Assembly: GCA_964019695.1 (NCBI GenBank)
Contig: OZ026518.1
Coordinates: forward strand, 85,245,950-85,309,949
Direction: 5' to 3'
Length of the DNA: 64,000 bases
Origin: Loripinus fragilis
Taxonomy: Eukaryota > Mollusca > Bivalvia > Lucinida > Lucinidae
Shown one piece after another: positions 13,454 through 25,700 of the stretch. The translations under genes were made by a program, and so were the position numbers. How positions within the stretch are numbered: position 1 is the first letter of the stretch; the number at the start of each line of letters is the position of its first letter. Under the pieces are notes generated by a model that saw nothing but the letters and a program-made list of their open reading frames with translations, had not been told where the DNA came from and did not search any database.

Positions 13454-13515
<62 letters not shown>

Positions 13516-13552
13516 ATGTATGGCTCATGAAAAAATGCTGATAATCATCATT

Positions 13553-13611
<59 letters not shown>

Positions 13612-13666
13612 TATCATCATCATCATCATCATCATCATCATCTGTATGGCTCATGAAAAAATGCTT

Positions 13667-13720
<54 letters not shown>

Positions 13721-13759
13721 TGTATGGCTCATGAAAAAATGCTCATAATCAACATCATT

Positions 13760-13815
<56 letters not shown>

Positions 13816-13873
13816 GTGTATGGCTCATGAAAAAATGCTCATCATCATCAGCATCATCATCATCATCATCATT

Positions 13874-13929
<56 letters not shown>

Positions 13930-13960
13930 ATGTATGGCTTATGAAAAAATGCTCATCATT
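13440..13960. repeat. Compound (ATC)n array with repeated 23-bp linkers
   Basis: Long ATC/CAT tracts are separated by six copies of TGTATGGCTCATGAAAAAAT-GCT (near 13,437, 13,517, 13,643, 13,721, 13,818, 13,930). The repeat leaves both strands open (poly-Ile, poly-Asp). That is a by-product of the triplet, not evidence of a gene. Confidence 0.95.
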
Positions 13961-14789
13961 AAGGGCGTATTAAATGTAGATGCTATGAGTAGAAATAGAT
14001 AATGAGTTTTATCATTTTGTCTGGAGATCATAAGACTTGAAAGTACCGCTAGTCTTTTGAAAGTACCACTTTGATCTCACAATGATGGCTTTTGCACTCT
14101 TCTATAATGAGTGTCAACTCGGACACAGTATACATCATTTAGAATAAGGCTTGATATTTCATATGAATCATCTTCACATAAAAACATCTTTCATTGAATT
14201 TCAAAGACGGCAACAAAATTTAAAAGTCAAAATTTTGAAGGTAGCAAGACATAGAGGAATATGAACAACTTTATTTGTTACATGGAATATACATGACTGG
14301 GGCAGCGGATGTAAGTTTTATTTTAGGATGTCTTTGTTTACTTGATATTTGACACCCAAATCTAGCTGACGAGTTGGATATGTACACACATGAAGGCGTT
14401 GCTTTCTTTTTTGATAAATCCAATCAGCATCAATCATGTGAGTTTGTTCAGCCATGACTGACAACTAGGATAGTAAACATAGGTTCATCACAGTAAAATA
14501 TTGATTATTGAATAGCTATACATTGTAACTGACTTTGAGACAGTTTGTAAGCCTAACTGTCTGCTGCTTTACTATATTTTCTTGTGATCATATAGCGGAA
14601 AACCAAGGATCAGTCAATGCAGAAGGGCAAAAAATTACGTTCTTCACATATTGACAAAACCGCTTTTACAATGGCACACCTCGTGTAATCATAAAATAGT
14701 CTACAACTTCGTTTAGAAAACGATTTGAGAGTTGAAGAAATGATATAGAAGTTCATTAACCCTCTATTTCAAAATTTTATGACTTTGCC

Positions 14790-15415
14790 TGTTGAAAATG
14801 ATGCTTTCTGAACAAGAAATAAATTGCATGAAATGTGCCAGAAGTCACCAAATTGCACAGATTTTTCAAAAATTTCCCGGGGGAGCATGCCCCCAGACCC
14901 CCTACCCACACTTGCCACCTATGGTGCTCGCATTTATACATTATGTGCTTCAAATCAGTCACAACAAACTCTAACTCGTTGCTACAGCCCTGAGTATAGA
15001 TCAAAATTATTTTCTTTGTGTGCCAAAGTTCATAACTACAACGCCGAAAGAATAATTAAATTTAATTAAATTTTATTGCAGTAGACATGTGCCGGCAGCA
15101 CTTCAGGCCTACAACCACGAGGCCCGAAGTTCAAATCCTGGAACTTTTTTCTTGAAGCAAGAACGGTTTAAGTATGGACCCTGCTGAAGTCAGGACCACT
15201 TTTAGAACCATTAAATCACATTTAAGGTTCTCTTTTCTTCTTTTTTTTCTGACTTATCTGCAAAGGCAACATTTTTTTAAATCAACCTCAAAAATAGCAA
15301 AGTTTTTTTGAAGGCTAAAATGGGCCCTAAAATGGGCCCTAGAATGCACCAAATTGCACCATTTTTTCAAAAAGTTTCCGAGGGGCATGCCCCCCGGACC
15401 CCCCCCATAGCTTAG
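14790..15415. repeat. Two fragments of the GGGAGCATGCCCCC dispersed repeat
   Basis: CCGGGGGAGCATGCCCCCAG near 14,879 and GAGGGGCATGCCCCCCGGAC near 15,380, each preceded by CACCAAATTGCAC and TTTTTCAAAAA. Confidence 0.65.
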
Positions 15416-16579
15416 CGAATAAATCAGTAAGATCAAATTCATTCGCTTTGAGAAACATCCCAGTGTGAAATAGCTTACTGACAGATACAGTTAACTCTAA
15501 GACAGTAGTAGAATTCAAAAAACAAACTTGACAAAATCTGGCAAGATAGAAGATATGATATGGCTTATATATATTATATTTATTATTTATGTAAATACCG
15601 GAACCAACGAAATCGGGAAACAAGACATCGAAGGGAATAATAAGCCATACAGGGCTTAAAAAAAATTCCTATCAACAACAAGGTATCAACAAGGTACGGC
15701 TTTGGGCCTTCTGCGCTTGCATGAAAATACCTCAGGTTTCAAATAGTCAATAGTGCGCCCCCCTTACATGGAATCCTGGATCTGCCCCTGGGGACTAGGT
15801 TTGAATGGATGGTTGACCCTCTCATTTTATTTTTGCAAGAGTATCTCACATCAATGTAATTAGCCCTTTTCCTACCAGTGCCATCCGCCAGATCAGGCCG
15901 GATGTTTTGTTGGGCCTGATCTTGGTCCAAACTGTTTGACACTCTGGTGGTATTATTTTTAAAAATATTATTTGAAATAGTCGTGTTTGAAAAATATCTA
16001 CGTGATTGTCCGCCTTTGGACTGTGATGCGTCATAGCAGACAGGTCGATCATGGTTGAATATGACATTCGCGAATCGGAATCTAAACCAGCTCATTATGT
16101 CCACGACTTCTTTACTTTATGCCATAACACACGACCGAACTTTTAGGTATATTTTTTTCTTATTTCTGCAATCAGGTATATACATATGCATTATTTGTGT
16201 AAATTGAATGACATGTGTCCAGAAATCGACCATTAGTTAATGATTTTACAGGTACTTTGGTCTGATTTTTAAAAGAAACGAAATTATTAAGGTTACATGT
16301 TTAACAAGTATTTGCTTTCAAAAACTACCGCTTATACTTTCTTTCTCTATATACTGCCTGACCCTTGCTTGCGAGTATTATCGGCAGGTGTACTTCGTAA
16401 ACTCCGGGCTGAAGGATAAAAGTCTACAAGTAACCATATCTAAATTACCATAGGGTTGTTAAACCTGCACAAGGGGTGACTTTCCCTGCACAGGGGACAA
16501 CCAGTTAATGTCCCGATCCGAAGGATGATGCACTCATCTAGAATCATCCCTGCAAATGACACTAGAGAATGCATGTTCG

Positions 16580-16675
16580 GACTCTGAAATTTTCCTCGCC
16601 ACCAGCCGGGATCGAACCTAGGACCTCTAGCACCAGAGGCAAGTGTGTGTACCACTGAGCTATACCACGCTGTCG
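16580..16675 (-). mobile_element. tRNA-like SINE head
   Basis: On the minus strand GCGTGGTATAGCTCAGTGG gives an A box and GGTTCGATCCCGGC a B box. No acceptor-stem complementarity of a real tRNA is seen. The body continues to about 16,450. Confidence 0.7.
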
Positions 16676-17780
16676 GCCTATTTGGCACACTCTAGCAATT
16701 CATAAGATCTGCAAAGAACTCTTCTGGCAAAAAAACCCACAAACAGTCTAATGTGCCACCTAGCGCCGTTATGCACCAGTGGTTTGCATCCACAGCCCCC
16801 CACCTACGGAATCGTTAGACTTTGGGTCAATTACTTTGAAAAGTAATTAATTACTTTAATAAATAACAATTGCATTTGGAAATTGTTAAATAAAATTACA
16901 ATTACAATTACATGGCTTTTTAGCAAAGTATTAATTACATACTTTGCCATATGTATTTAATTACATTACAATTACATTTCACAGCCACGTAGATAGCTTC
17001 ATCAGATTTTAGTTTCAGAGATATATGAAATGAGTTAAAACTCCTTAAAATGTCTGAGTGACCCTGGCATTCTAAATTCAATATATGTCTATTAGGTTGG
17101 TTTTATTTTTAGGACTTCTTGTATTATTGTCAAGTGAATAAATATCAAAATAATTTTATTAGTTTTTATTCATTTTTGACTGGCGCCCGCTTGGATGTTT
17201 TGGTCCGATGACGGCGGTTTCAGTCTCCAATAATTTTGATAAATGATGATAAAATATGTGAAAAAAACATTATTTGATCGGTCAATGATCAAACTATGGG
17301 AACCAGTCGTTGGAATTATTTTTTTTTATGAAATTAAATTGTTTTAAATCACTATAAAACATGCTGTTTCTGTGTCCAATACAGGTAAATAACAGTTTTG
17401 TCAACCAGAGTATTTACCAGTTTTCCGATAAAGACCGTAGTGTTCCGGATGATATTGATTTGTGACGTAGTGTTTGGACAGGTCTCTGTGTTTGTTTTTT
17501 TGAGAATATAAGTTGTAAAAAGTAGCAAAGAAAAATATGTAAGATACTTGTGTCGTCTGCTGATCACATTTGAAAACACAGGCCCAAAAAATGTCGGGCC
17601 TGATCTGGATTCAAACTGTTTGACACTCTGATGGTATTTCTAAAAGAGAATGGTCCATTGTATATCTATTGAGCGGTCACAGGTTAAAACTTCACCCCAA
17701 AATATTGTATTTCTTTCTTTTAAGATTGCTTTTGTCTTAACACACAGTGTAGACTGTTGAAATACCACAACCTGCGACAT

Positions 17781-17880
17781 GGGAGCGCAGTGGCTCAGTG
17801 GTAGAGTGCTTGACTCAAGACCGAAGGGCCGTGGGTTCGAGCCTCACCGGCGTCACTGTGTTGTGGTCCTTGAGCAAGAC
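17781..17880 (+). mobile_element. tRNA-derived SINE, head part, split by a later insertion
   Basis: GGGAGCGCAGTGGCTCAGTG carries an A-box-like segment, and GGGTTCGAGCC is a B box. The SINE resumes at 18,532 (TTTATCCTAGCTTAGTACTG). The 14-bp duplication ACAACCTGCGACAT flanks the whole at 17,767-17,780 and 18,632-18,645. Confidence 0.9.
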
Positions 17881-18531
17881 TATAACAATCCACCATGAGT
17901 GTCCATGTAGGATAGAGATATCTCACCCGAGGGGTCGGAATTTTAAACTAGGGACGAGGCTTGCCGAGTCCCTGGTTAAATTTCGACCCCGAGGGTGAGA
18001 TTTCTCTATCCTACATGGACAGGCTCATGATGGATCGTTTTTCTCCCAATTTTCGAAGCGTTTTTGTCAGAACATAAAAACTCCATGAAAACCTGAAATT
18101 TTTAACTTTTTACTCGTTGGGTTTACATTATTTCTGAGTTCACGAGTGTTTTTATTGAGCATTGAAATGGGTGTAAACACAGTTTGCACCTTGTTTTTGC
18201 GAGGAAAACACCCTTGGAGCATTAGTTAAGTTGCAATATGCAAAATGAATTCCTGCTTGGCTCCCTGTGCCATTAGCGTAACATTGCCGTTTTCGTCACG
18301 CGGTGTACGTTCGGTGACGTCATTAACGTTATATGACGTCAGTAAGTAACGCTTAACCTTGTCTGGTGCCTTTTGGTTACCTAGGCGCAATATATTGGTC
18401 CTCAAAGTATCCTTTTTTGGAATAAAAGAATATTTAACTCTGCCCATGTAAGAAAGCAGTCACGTGGTCATGTAAGATAGAAATTTCTTACATGAGCTGA
18501 CAGCCTATCTTACATGGGCAAAGGTGGGAGA
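17881..18531. mobile_element. Palindromic insertion inside the SINE (about 650 bp)
   Basis: An inner near-perfect palindrome (about 17,890-18,036) has arms GTCCATGTAGGATAGAGATA and the reverse complement around the loop GAGGCTTGCCGA. A second palindrome (about 18,441-18,523) has GCCCATGTAAGA / TCTTACATGGGC. Exact ends are uncertain by a few bases because the SINE consensus varies there. Confidence 0.7.
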
Positions 18532-18631
18532 AACATTTATCCTAGCTTAGTACTGGTTCAACCCAGGAAGACCCGTCCTGCATAACTGAAAGATTGTTGA
18601 GTGGACGTAAAGAAACAAAACAAACAAACAA
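18532..18631 (+). mobile_element. tRNA-derived SINE, tail part
   Basis: TTAGTACTGGTTCAACCCAG, ATAACTGAAAGATTGTTGA and a CAAA-repeat tail match the uninterrupted copies at 29.4-29.6 and 36.7-36.8 kb. Confidence 0.88.
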
Positions 18632-19261
18632 ACAACCTGCGACATATCCAGACTGTATAGCTAAAGATAAAGTATCCAAATTCTCCACCATATCTGTGAC
18701 CAGCAGTATGTGGGGAAGGCCCGCTTTTTGCAAATGGAGAAAAATATGCTTGTTGATTATCTGCTATGAATTGTAAAACTAGAAAATATTAAAACAAAAT
18801 AAATCAGAAATTGGATACTAAACAGACTTATGTGTTTATGGCCTGTGATCAGGCCCGTTTTCAACTATGCTGAAAATCTGTTGATCAGCCTGCTCACAGT
18901 CAAGGGAAAGTAGCTGCTAGCTAGTGGGATCAGTGTAGCCTGCACAAGCTAATTACCGGTTTGCAAAAAGCGGTCCATCCCCATGAATGGCTGGTCATAC
19001 ATAACACAGATTAATGTGAGATTGGAAACATAAACAAGATAAATGGTCAAAAGTCAAAATTTTCTCTGGTTCACAAAAAGCCCAATGTTTTAATGATACT
19101 TTAATATGTAGGAAAACTGAATACAAGATAAGTTTCACTGAAAAAATTTGGAAGGGTAGGGTAACAAGGTTAACCAACAATAATATTTTTTGCCTATATA
19201 GAATATAGCCTACAGGCCTCTAGATATGAGGGAGTAATTTTAATTTCTATTTCTCAACTGT

Positions 19262-19308
19262 GAGTACTCAAAAGAACGGGTTTATGAGATGATTCTTTGA
19301 ACACCCAA
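19262..19308. repeat. Hairpin repeat, copy 2 (degenerate)
   Basis: GAGTACTCAAAAGAACGGG against GATGATTCTTTGAACACCC; the flank CACATGTTAAAATTGATGAG matches other copies. Confidence 0.7.
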
Positions 19309-19353
19309 AACACATGTTAAAATTGATGAGTAAGATAATAAATTAATATTCAC

Positions 19354-19595
19354 ATAAGGCTTAAATGAAATGTATGTGTGGTTCCTGTTGCCTACCTACC
19401 CTAATTTTTTTAACCCTACCCTAAACATTAAAATGGTCTTTGGAGGAAAAATACCTAAAATGGGCACTTTTTCAGATTTTGTCACTATTTTCTTTGTTAA
19501 ATGTTATAACAAAATTTAATAATTTCCCTACCTACCTACCCTAAATTTTGTTGGTATGCAACAGGAACCACACATATATTTCATTTAGGCCTTAT
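19354..19595. mobile_element. Palindromic MITE ending about 40 bp before the GALE start exon
   Basis: ATAAGGCTTAAATGAAATGT and TATGTGTGGTTCCTGTTGC at the left equal the reverse complement of the right end (GCAACAGGAACCACACATAT, TTTCATTTAGGCCTTAT). The inside repeats CCTACCTACCCTAA. Confidence 0.85.
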
Positions 19596-19634
19596 CTTGA
19601 CCTATACAAACCAAGTGTTTCTATTATTGCAGTA

Positions 19635-19758
19635 ATGTCCGTCCAAACTGTCCTTATTACGGGTGGTGCAGGCTACGTAGGGTCCCATGTGGCCGTGGAG
19701 CTCCTGACAGCAGGATACACAGTCATTGTTGTAGATAACAGAGAAGAAGCAGTGAAAG
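19635..19758 (+). CDS. GALE: GALE exon 1 (coding): NAD-binding Rossmann loop
   Basis: Encodes residues 1-41, from [13 protein letters not shown] to the end of the first Rossmann beta-alpha-beta unit (VDNREEAVK). It ends in phase 1 at AAAG|GTAGG. The sequence TATTATTGCAG directly precedes TAATG, so the real exon probably starts at 19,633 with two untranslated bases after a splice acceptor. The 5' UTR would then lie in a further upstream exon. A palindromic MITE ends about 40 bp upstream. Confidence 0.93.
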
Positions 19759-22700
19759 GTAGGAAAGCTAAACAGTCTCCTGGTGAACTTGTGGATCTTT
19801 TATGTTTTTTCTGTCTTGTGTTTGCTATGCCTTTGTGAGTGTCTGTTTATATGTGCCTTGTGGTCACCTGCTGGGAAAGGGCTGACCTGTGGTGTCCAAC
19901 TGTGAGTTTGTCACTTTCCCATTGGTATCCTGGGTCAGGTGTGGTACTTGATTGTATCGATTCCTGATCTTTGCACCCTTACTTACTTGGATTTAAATGA
20001 GCCGGGGGGCACAGAAAAAGGCACATCTTCGCATGTCGGCCTGACAAAACCTCAGATCAGCCTGCACAGCCACGAAGTCTGGCCAAAGTCTTCGCTATCT
20101 GTATGAAGAATTATTGGGACTTTGGCTACCCATAGAGCGCTAGAGAAGACTCTGATCAGACTGTGCAATTGACTTGAGGTTATAAAACTTTTTTTGTGCT
20201 CAACTCAACTGAGCATGAAATTTATCCTGCTCATAAATGTTAAAATGCCAATATAGGCAGGATAAATACATCATATGAGAGCTTAAAAGCAAGAAATACC
20301 AATCTTGCTCAGTTTGATAATTTTTATGAGCAGTTTAAATTTTATGCTCAGTTGTTGAGCATGAAATTTTTTTATAACCTCGGGGCCTGAGTCTTCGATA
20401 GGTTCCTTTTGCTGGACACCAGCTCAAAAGTATGCTTTTCTGAAAACAGTGCAGGTCCTGGATAGCTTACTTCTGAAGAAGCCAACTGATCAAAATCTTA
20501 TAAACAGTCTATTAAATATCAATAAATTTTGGAAATTATTTTTTGGTTGATAAAACACCAGCTTTTACTTATGGACAAAATATATGCCAGGAATTGGTTA
20601 TGTTGAACCTAAGAAGTGGCTAATATAGCCACTGTGAACAAAACGTATGCCAGAAAAAGGTTTTGTTGACAAAACGCATGCCAAGAATAGATTATGTTGA
20701 CCAAAGGTTGATTTGTTTGGTGAATCAGTAAAACCTGGTGTTTTCCGAGCAAAAAAAAAAAAATTCTGAAATTAAAAAATAGGCTGTATAATACAGTTTT
20801 CCATAAAAAACAGACCTGTACATGGATTATTGCTTTAGCCAGCATGGCAAAGGTTAAGAGCAACAGTGTCCAGGCCACGAGGTTATAAAACTTTTTTCAT
20901 GCTCAACTCAACTGAGCATAACATTTCAAATGCTCATAAAAACTAAAATACAGACAAAAGAAGAAGTTTCTGGCTTTAAGTCTCTCAGATGTTGTATTTA
21001 TCATGCTTATAAATATTACAATGCCAACAATTGTTGGCATTATAACATTTATGAGCATGCTGAATTGAGCACAAATAAAGTTTTATAACCTGGGCCTTTG
21101 GTGTAAAAGGCCAAACAAACCATCAGATTCCATCAGGTTAAAAAGGATGAGATTCTAATTTTTTTGGACATTTATGATTAATGATAACCTGAACCTTCAA
21201 AAGGCACAATGGATCATCAAAACTTTAAAGTGCCAAACTGGACCGAAGATTCCATGACAGGGGTGGAGAATTCTAAAAATTTCTACTCGTCCAACATGCT
21301 CATTATCATTGTGTAAACTGCTAAATAATATTTACTACTGTGCGACATTTCGAACCATGAATACAGATGACATTTTGATGTAAATAGTGCATAACAAAAA
21401 CACCCAAGTATGCAAAATGCTATCAAGGTCTGTCTGATACAGCGCTGCTCAGAGGGCAATTCAGAGAGCAATTCAGAGAGCAATTCTGGGGCTTTTCATC
21501 GATTGAATCCAGTGAGATTTATTTTTACCATCAGATTGCGATTTTTTTTTAAATTGGGAAAAAAGGAGGATATTTTGGATTGGGAATGGGGCCTAATATC
21601 GGACCCTGGTGATAGGGAGAAAAGGCCCTGCTGCATGAGGCTAAAATAGTCAAATATTTTCTGTTGGTATCACCATTCATGAAATTTGTGCCCTCCTCTT
21701 GACCTACGGTACCTATATAGGGGCTTACGGTATACTAAGGAATAAATGTTGTTTTTTTCTTATTGTAGAATGTGTTGACAGGATAGAATCAATTACAAAT
21801 ATAAAAATTGCAGCTTATATAGTAGACTTACTAGACAAAGATACATTAGGAAAAGTTTTCTCTCAGGTAATTACAAATTCTTTTTTTTTTAATTCAGTAA
21901 TTGTTGCAATTTAACATAATTAGAGACAATTTCAATGAAATGTCAATCTCTGTTTTTAAGAAGAAAACGTTACATGTACCTACACCCCCCCCCCCTTCCA
22001 TCAACACCACACACACAAAAATAAATAAAGACTAGAGCAGAAGTCGATGGTACACCATCGCAAATACCCGCTTTTTGACCTATAACCTTTACCTTGGGGT
22101 CAAGGTCACACAAAATGTTGCTCAGTACCTTCAACATAAAATGACCTATGCACCTGTAAAGTTTGAAGCTGCTATGTCCAATGGTTAAGGAGAAGAAGCA
22201 TTTACAAAAAATACTCTATATGACCTTGACCCTATGGGTCAAGGTCACACCAAATGTTGTCTAGTGCCCTCCAAATCATATGACCTTTGCACCTGCAAAG
22301 TTTGAAGTTGCTACGTCCAACAGTTTAGGAGAAGATGCATTTACAAGAAAGTACATTATTTGACCTTGACCTTCAGGTCAAGGTCACACTAAATGTTGCC
22401 CAGTGCCCTCTACATCATGTGACCTATGCACCTACAGAGTTTGAAGTTACTACGTCAAAAGCTTTAGGAGGAGAAGCATTTACAAGAAAATTCAATATTT
22501 GACCTTTGACCTTGACCTTGGGGTCAAGGTCACACAAAATGTTGCCCAGTACCCTCTACATCATGTGACCTATCCAGCTACAAAGTTTGAAGTTGCTAGG
22601 TCTAACCGTTTAGGAGGAAATACATTTACAAGAAAATACATTATTTGATCTTTGACCTTGACCTTGGGGTCAAGGTCACACAAAATGTTGCCCAGTAACC

Positions 22701-25700
22701 TTTACATCATGTGACCTTTTCAGCTACAAAGTTTGAAGTTGCTACGTCAAAAGGTTTAGGAGGAGATGCATTTACAAGAAAATTCAATATTTGACCTTTG
22801 ACCTTGACCTTTGGGTCAAGGTCACACAAAATGTTGCCCAGTACCCTCTACATCATGTGACCTATTCAGCTACAAAGTTTCAAGTTGCTCCGTCTTACCG
22901 TTAAGGAGGAGATTCAATTACAAGAAAATACAATATTTGACCTTTGACCTTGACCTTGGGGTCAAGGTCACACGAAATGTCACCCAGTACCCTCTACATC
23001 ATGTGACCTATTCACCTACAAAATTTGAAGTTGCTACCTCTAACGGTTTAGGAGGAGATACATTTACAAGAAACGTGACGGACGGACGTACGCACGGACA
23101 GACGGACGGACGGACGGACGGACGGACGGACGGACGGACGACGGACCGACTTTGACACGAAATTAATATACCCTTTTTTTCTAAAGAAAAAAGCGGGTAT
23201 AAAAACATTTTGACAGAATTTGGCAACACAGTCTCCAAAATATTGGAGACAATGCTTTCATGGCCTTTGCTGCACATGTATACACAAAGAATGGAAAAAG
23301 GTGAAGATGCATTTCATCAGGGTCTGCACTGTTTGCAAAAGATAAAAACTGATCCTCATGTTAGAATTGCATCATAATTTTGAAAGTTTTACCTGTGATC
23401 TCTAAAAAAAATGATTAACTATCCCATTATACTTATTACAATGTATATCAAGATACCTGGGATATAAAATCTTATCCAGGTGGACTTACCCAGGCTAAAA
23501 ATGCAAGTCCAGTGACATCTTTGTTATGTTAAAGTTATGTCATCAGGAAAGTAAGGAAGAAGGCAAAGATTAGGAATCGATACAATCAAGTACCATACCT
23601 AACCCAAAACATCACATGGGAAAGTGACAAAAACACAAGAAAACATCACATACAAGAGAGCCAAGAGGTTAGCCCTTTCCCATAGGTGACCACAAGGATG
23701 TAATGAACAGACAATGAACAGACAAGACAGCATGACAGACATGAAGCATAAATAACAAAATGGATCCACAAAAGAAGCACTGCCTTGGAATGGTCAGTAA
23801 AGATATTTTTACTGGAGGGCTTTCATGGTACCAACCTCACCCTTATTTCTGATGTGGATCAAGACAAACAGATGTTTGGTTTGCATGAAAGATCCCTAAC
23901 TTATTGATGTATCATCTAGTAAACACAAATTAAGATATTAAAAGGAGATAAAACAAAAATAAGGACTCAACAGTATATACATCTGAATACTTGAGTAAAA
24001 GAAATCCAACAGTTAACCCTTAAAGTGCCACCTATAATTTGCAGCAGACGACAATTTCAAATGTTGCCGCTTTTTCAAAAATAAGGAATGATATTTCATG
24101 AGAATCCTCTGCTGGCAGACGATTCTCATTAAACATCATACCTTATTTTTTTCAAAAATTGGGATAGATGTCGCAAAATTTATCGTCTGCTGCAGTTATG
24201 ACTGATGCTTTAAGGGTTAAACCCATTATGTTATGTGGCATTATGTCATATTCATGATTTTCTGAGAGACTTTTTAAAAAAATAAATGCTGATTTTAATC
24301 ATGTTAATGGTGAGCAAGAAAAGGATCCATTATTTGTTTGAGGATGTGATAGAAAAATCCGTCCATGAAGTTTGCTGAGTGATGACAAATGGTGATTCCA
24401 TCCTCACACTCTTGGTATATTCTGATATTCTATTGATCTCTATTCTTTATATTGCAGCACAAGATAGACTGTGTTGTTCATTTAGCTGGACTGAAAGCAG
24501 TCAGAGAATCACATAATATGCCGCTTCAGTATTATAACGTCAACGTCAGAGGTAGCATCAACCTGTTGGAGGTAGGTAATAATATTATACAAAATTTGAC
24601 TTCAATGAGGTAAACATGGCAAGGCCTAGGTGAATATCACTTTTAAGGGACTGGGTAGATAAATCCTCACGTCTACAGAAATCGAAGTCAATAACGGTTT
24701 GGTTACTCACTTTTTTTTACTTTGAATGATTTTTTCTTTCCTTTCACTTTTGTTGTTGAAGTAATAAAGAGGGCAAAGATCAGGAATCGATACAATCAAA
24801 CACCACACCTGACCAAGGATACCAAGTCATGTTCAGCCTGAGGACTTTCTCATAAGTTTTTGATAGCTACTGTTGTTAATCTATTTTAATATAGAAATTT
24901 GTATTTTGAAATTTATATAAATTCTCTGAATGTGGAATGTAAAATTTAATCATAAAACACTTTTTTTACAGTTTGTTTATTCAAACAAAGAAAAAAATGA
25001 ACTAACAAAGCTGTTGTTACTGTTCATTAAAGTCTTTAATTTACTTGTTGGAAGGTGAAACAGCAAACTACGTCAATTTCATGCAGCACATGCTAGTTTC
25101 ATACTCATCACCATTTTTAGCTCTCTGGTGGGTGATATTGCAGAAGTGTCAAAAATATTAACTTCTGGAAACTATTTACAGCTTGTTTTCATCCTATATC
25201 ATCTTCTATGCCAGTTTAGACCAGTTTTCAGGTAGACATACAGATTTATGAAGACAAATTGGGCCAATCCAGTCGTATAACAATTGTGCGTATAGTATGT
25301 GTCTAATTTATTGTCTCCCTGACAGGGGATATGGTTATCTCCTTAGTCCTTTCATCTATGTGTCTGTATGCTCATTCATCCCTCCATTCAGAGCCCTTGT
25401 TAAGTGCATAACTTCTTAACCCATTATCATATTGACATGAAACTTTATAGTCAAATAGACCTTGCCTGGATGTTATACATCTTTTCATGCTCAACTCAAT
25501 TGAGCATGAAATTTCAACTGCTCTTGCATGTAAAAACTGAAATGCTGGAAAATTAAGGCTTCATGCTTTCAAACTGTTAGATGCTGTATTTATCATGCTT
25601 AATGTTTAAATACCAATGATGGTTAGCGTTTTAACATTTTTTAGCATGATAAATTTCATGCTCAGTTGAGTTGAGCATGGAAAATGTTTTATAACCTTGT

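Noticed and set aside
13440..13960. CRISPR-like array (repeats with regular linkers)
   Set aside because: Here the short element is constant and the long ones are simple triplet tracts, in a eukaryotic genome. There are no cas genes.
13430..14002. Long open frames (poly-Asp on minus, poly-Ile on plus)
   Set aside because: They come from a stop-free ATC triplet repeat. There is no other protein content, splice sites or codon bias.
15739..16104. Minus-strand open frames of 121 and 73 codons
   Set aside because: They overlap dispersed-repeat sequence (TTGGTCCAAACTGTTTGACA block). No recognisable domain or splice context.
17781..17860. Possible true tRNA gene (A and B boxes present)
   Set aside because: No acceptor-stem pairing or sensible anticodon arm, and a SINE body, tail and target duplication are attached. 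The same holds at 16.6, 29.6, 32.4, 35.5 and 36.7 kb.
22811..23277. Open frames rich in TDGR or RPSV repeats
   Set aside because: Translations of the GACG/CGTC microsatellite. Similar false frames occur at 27.9 and 32.6 kb.
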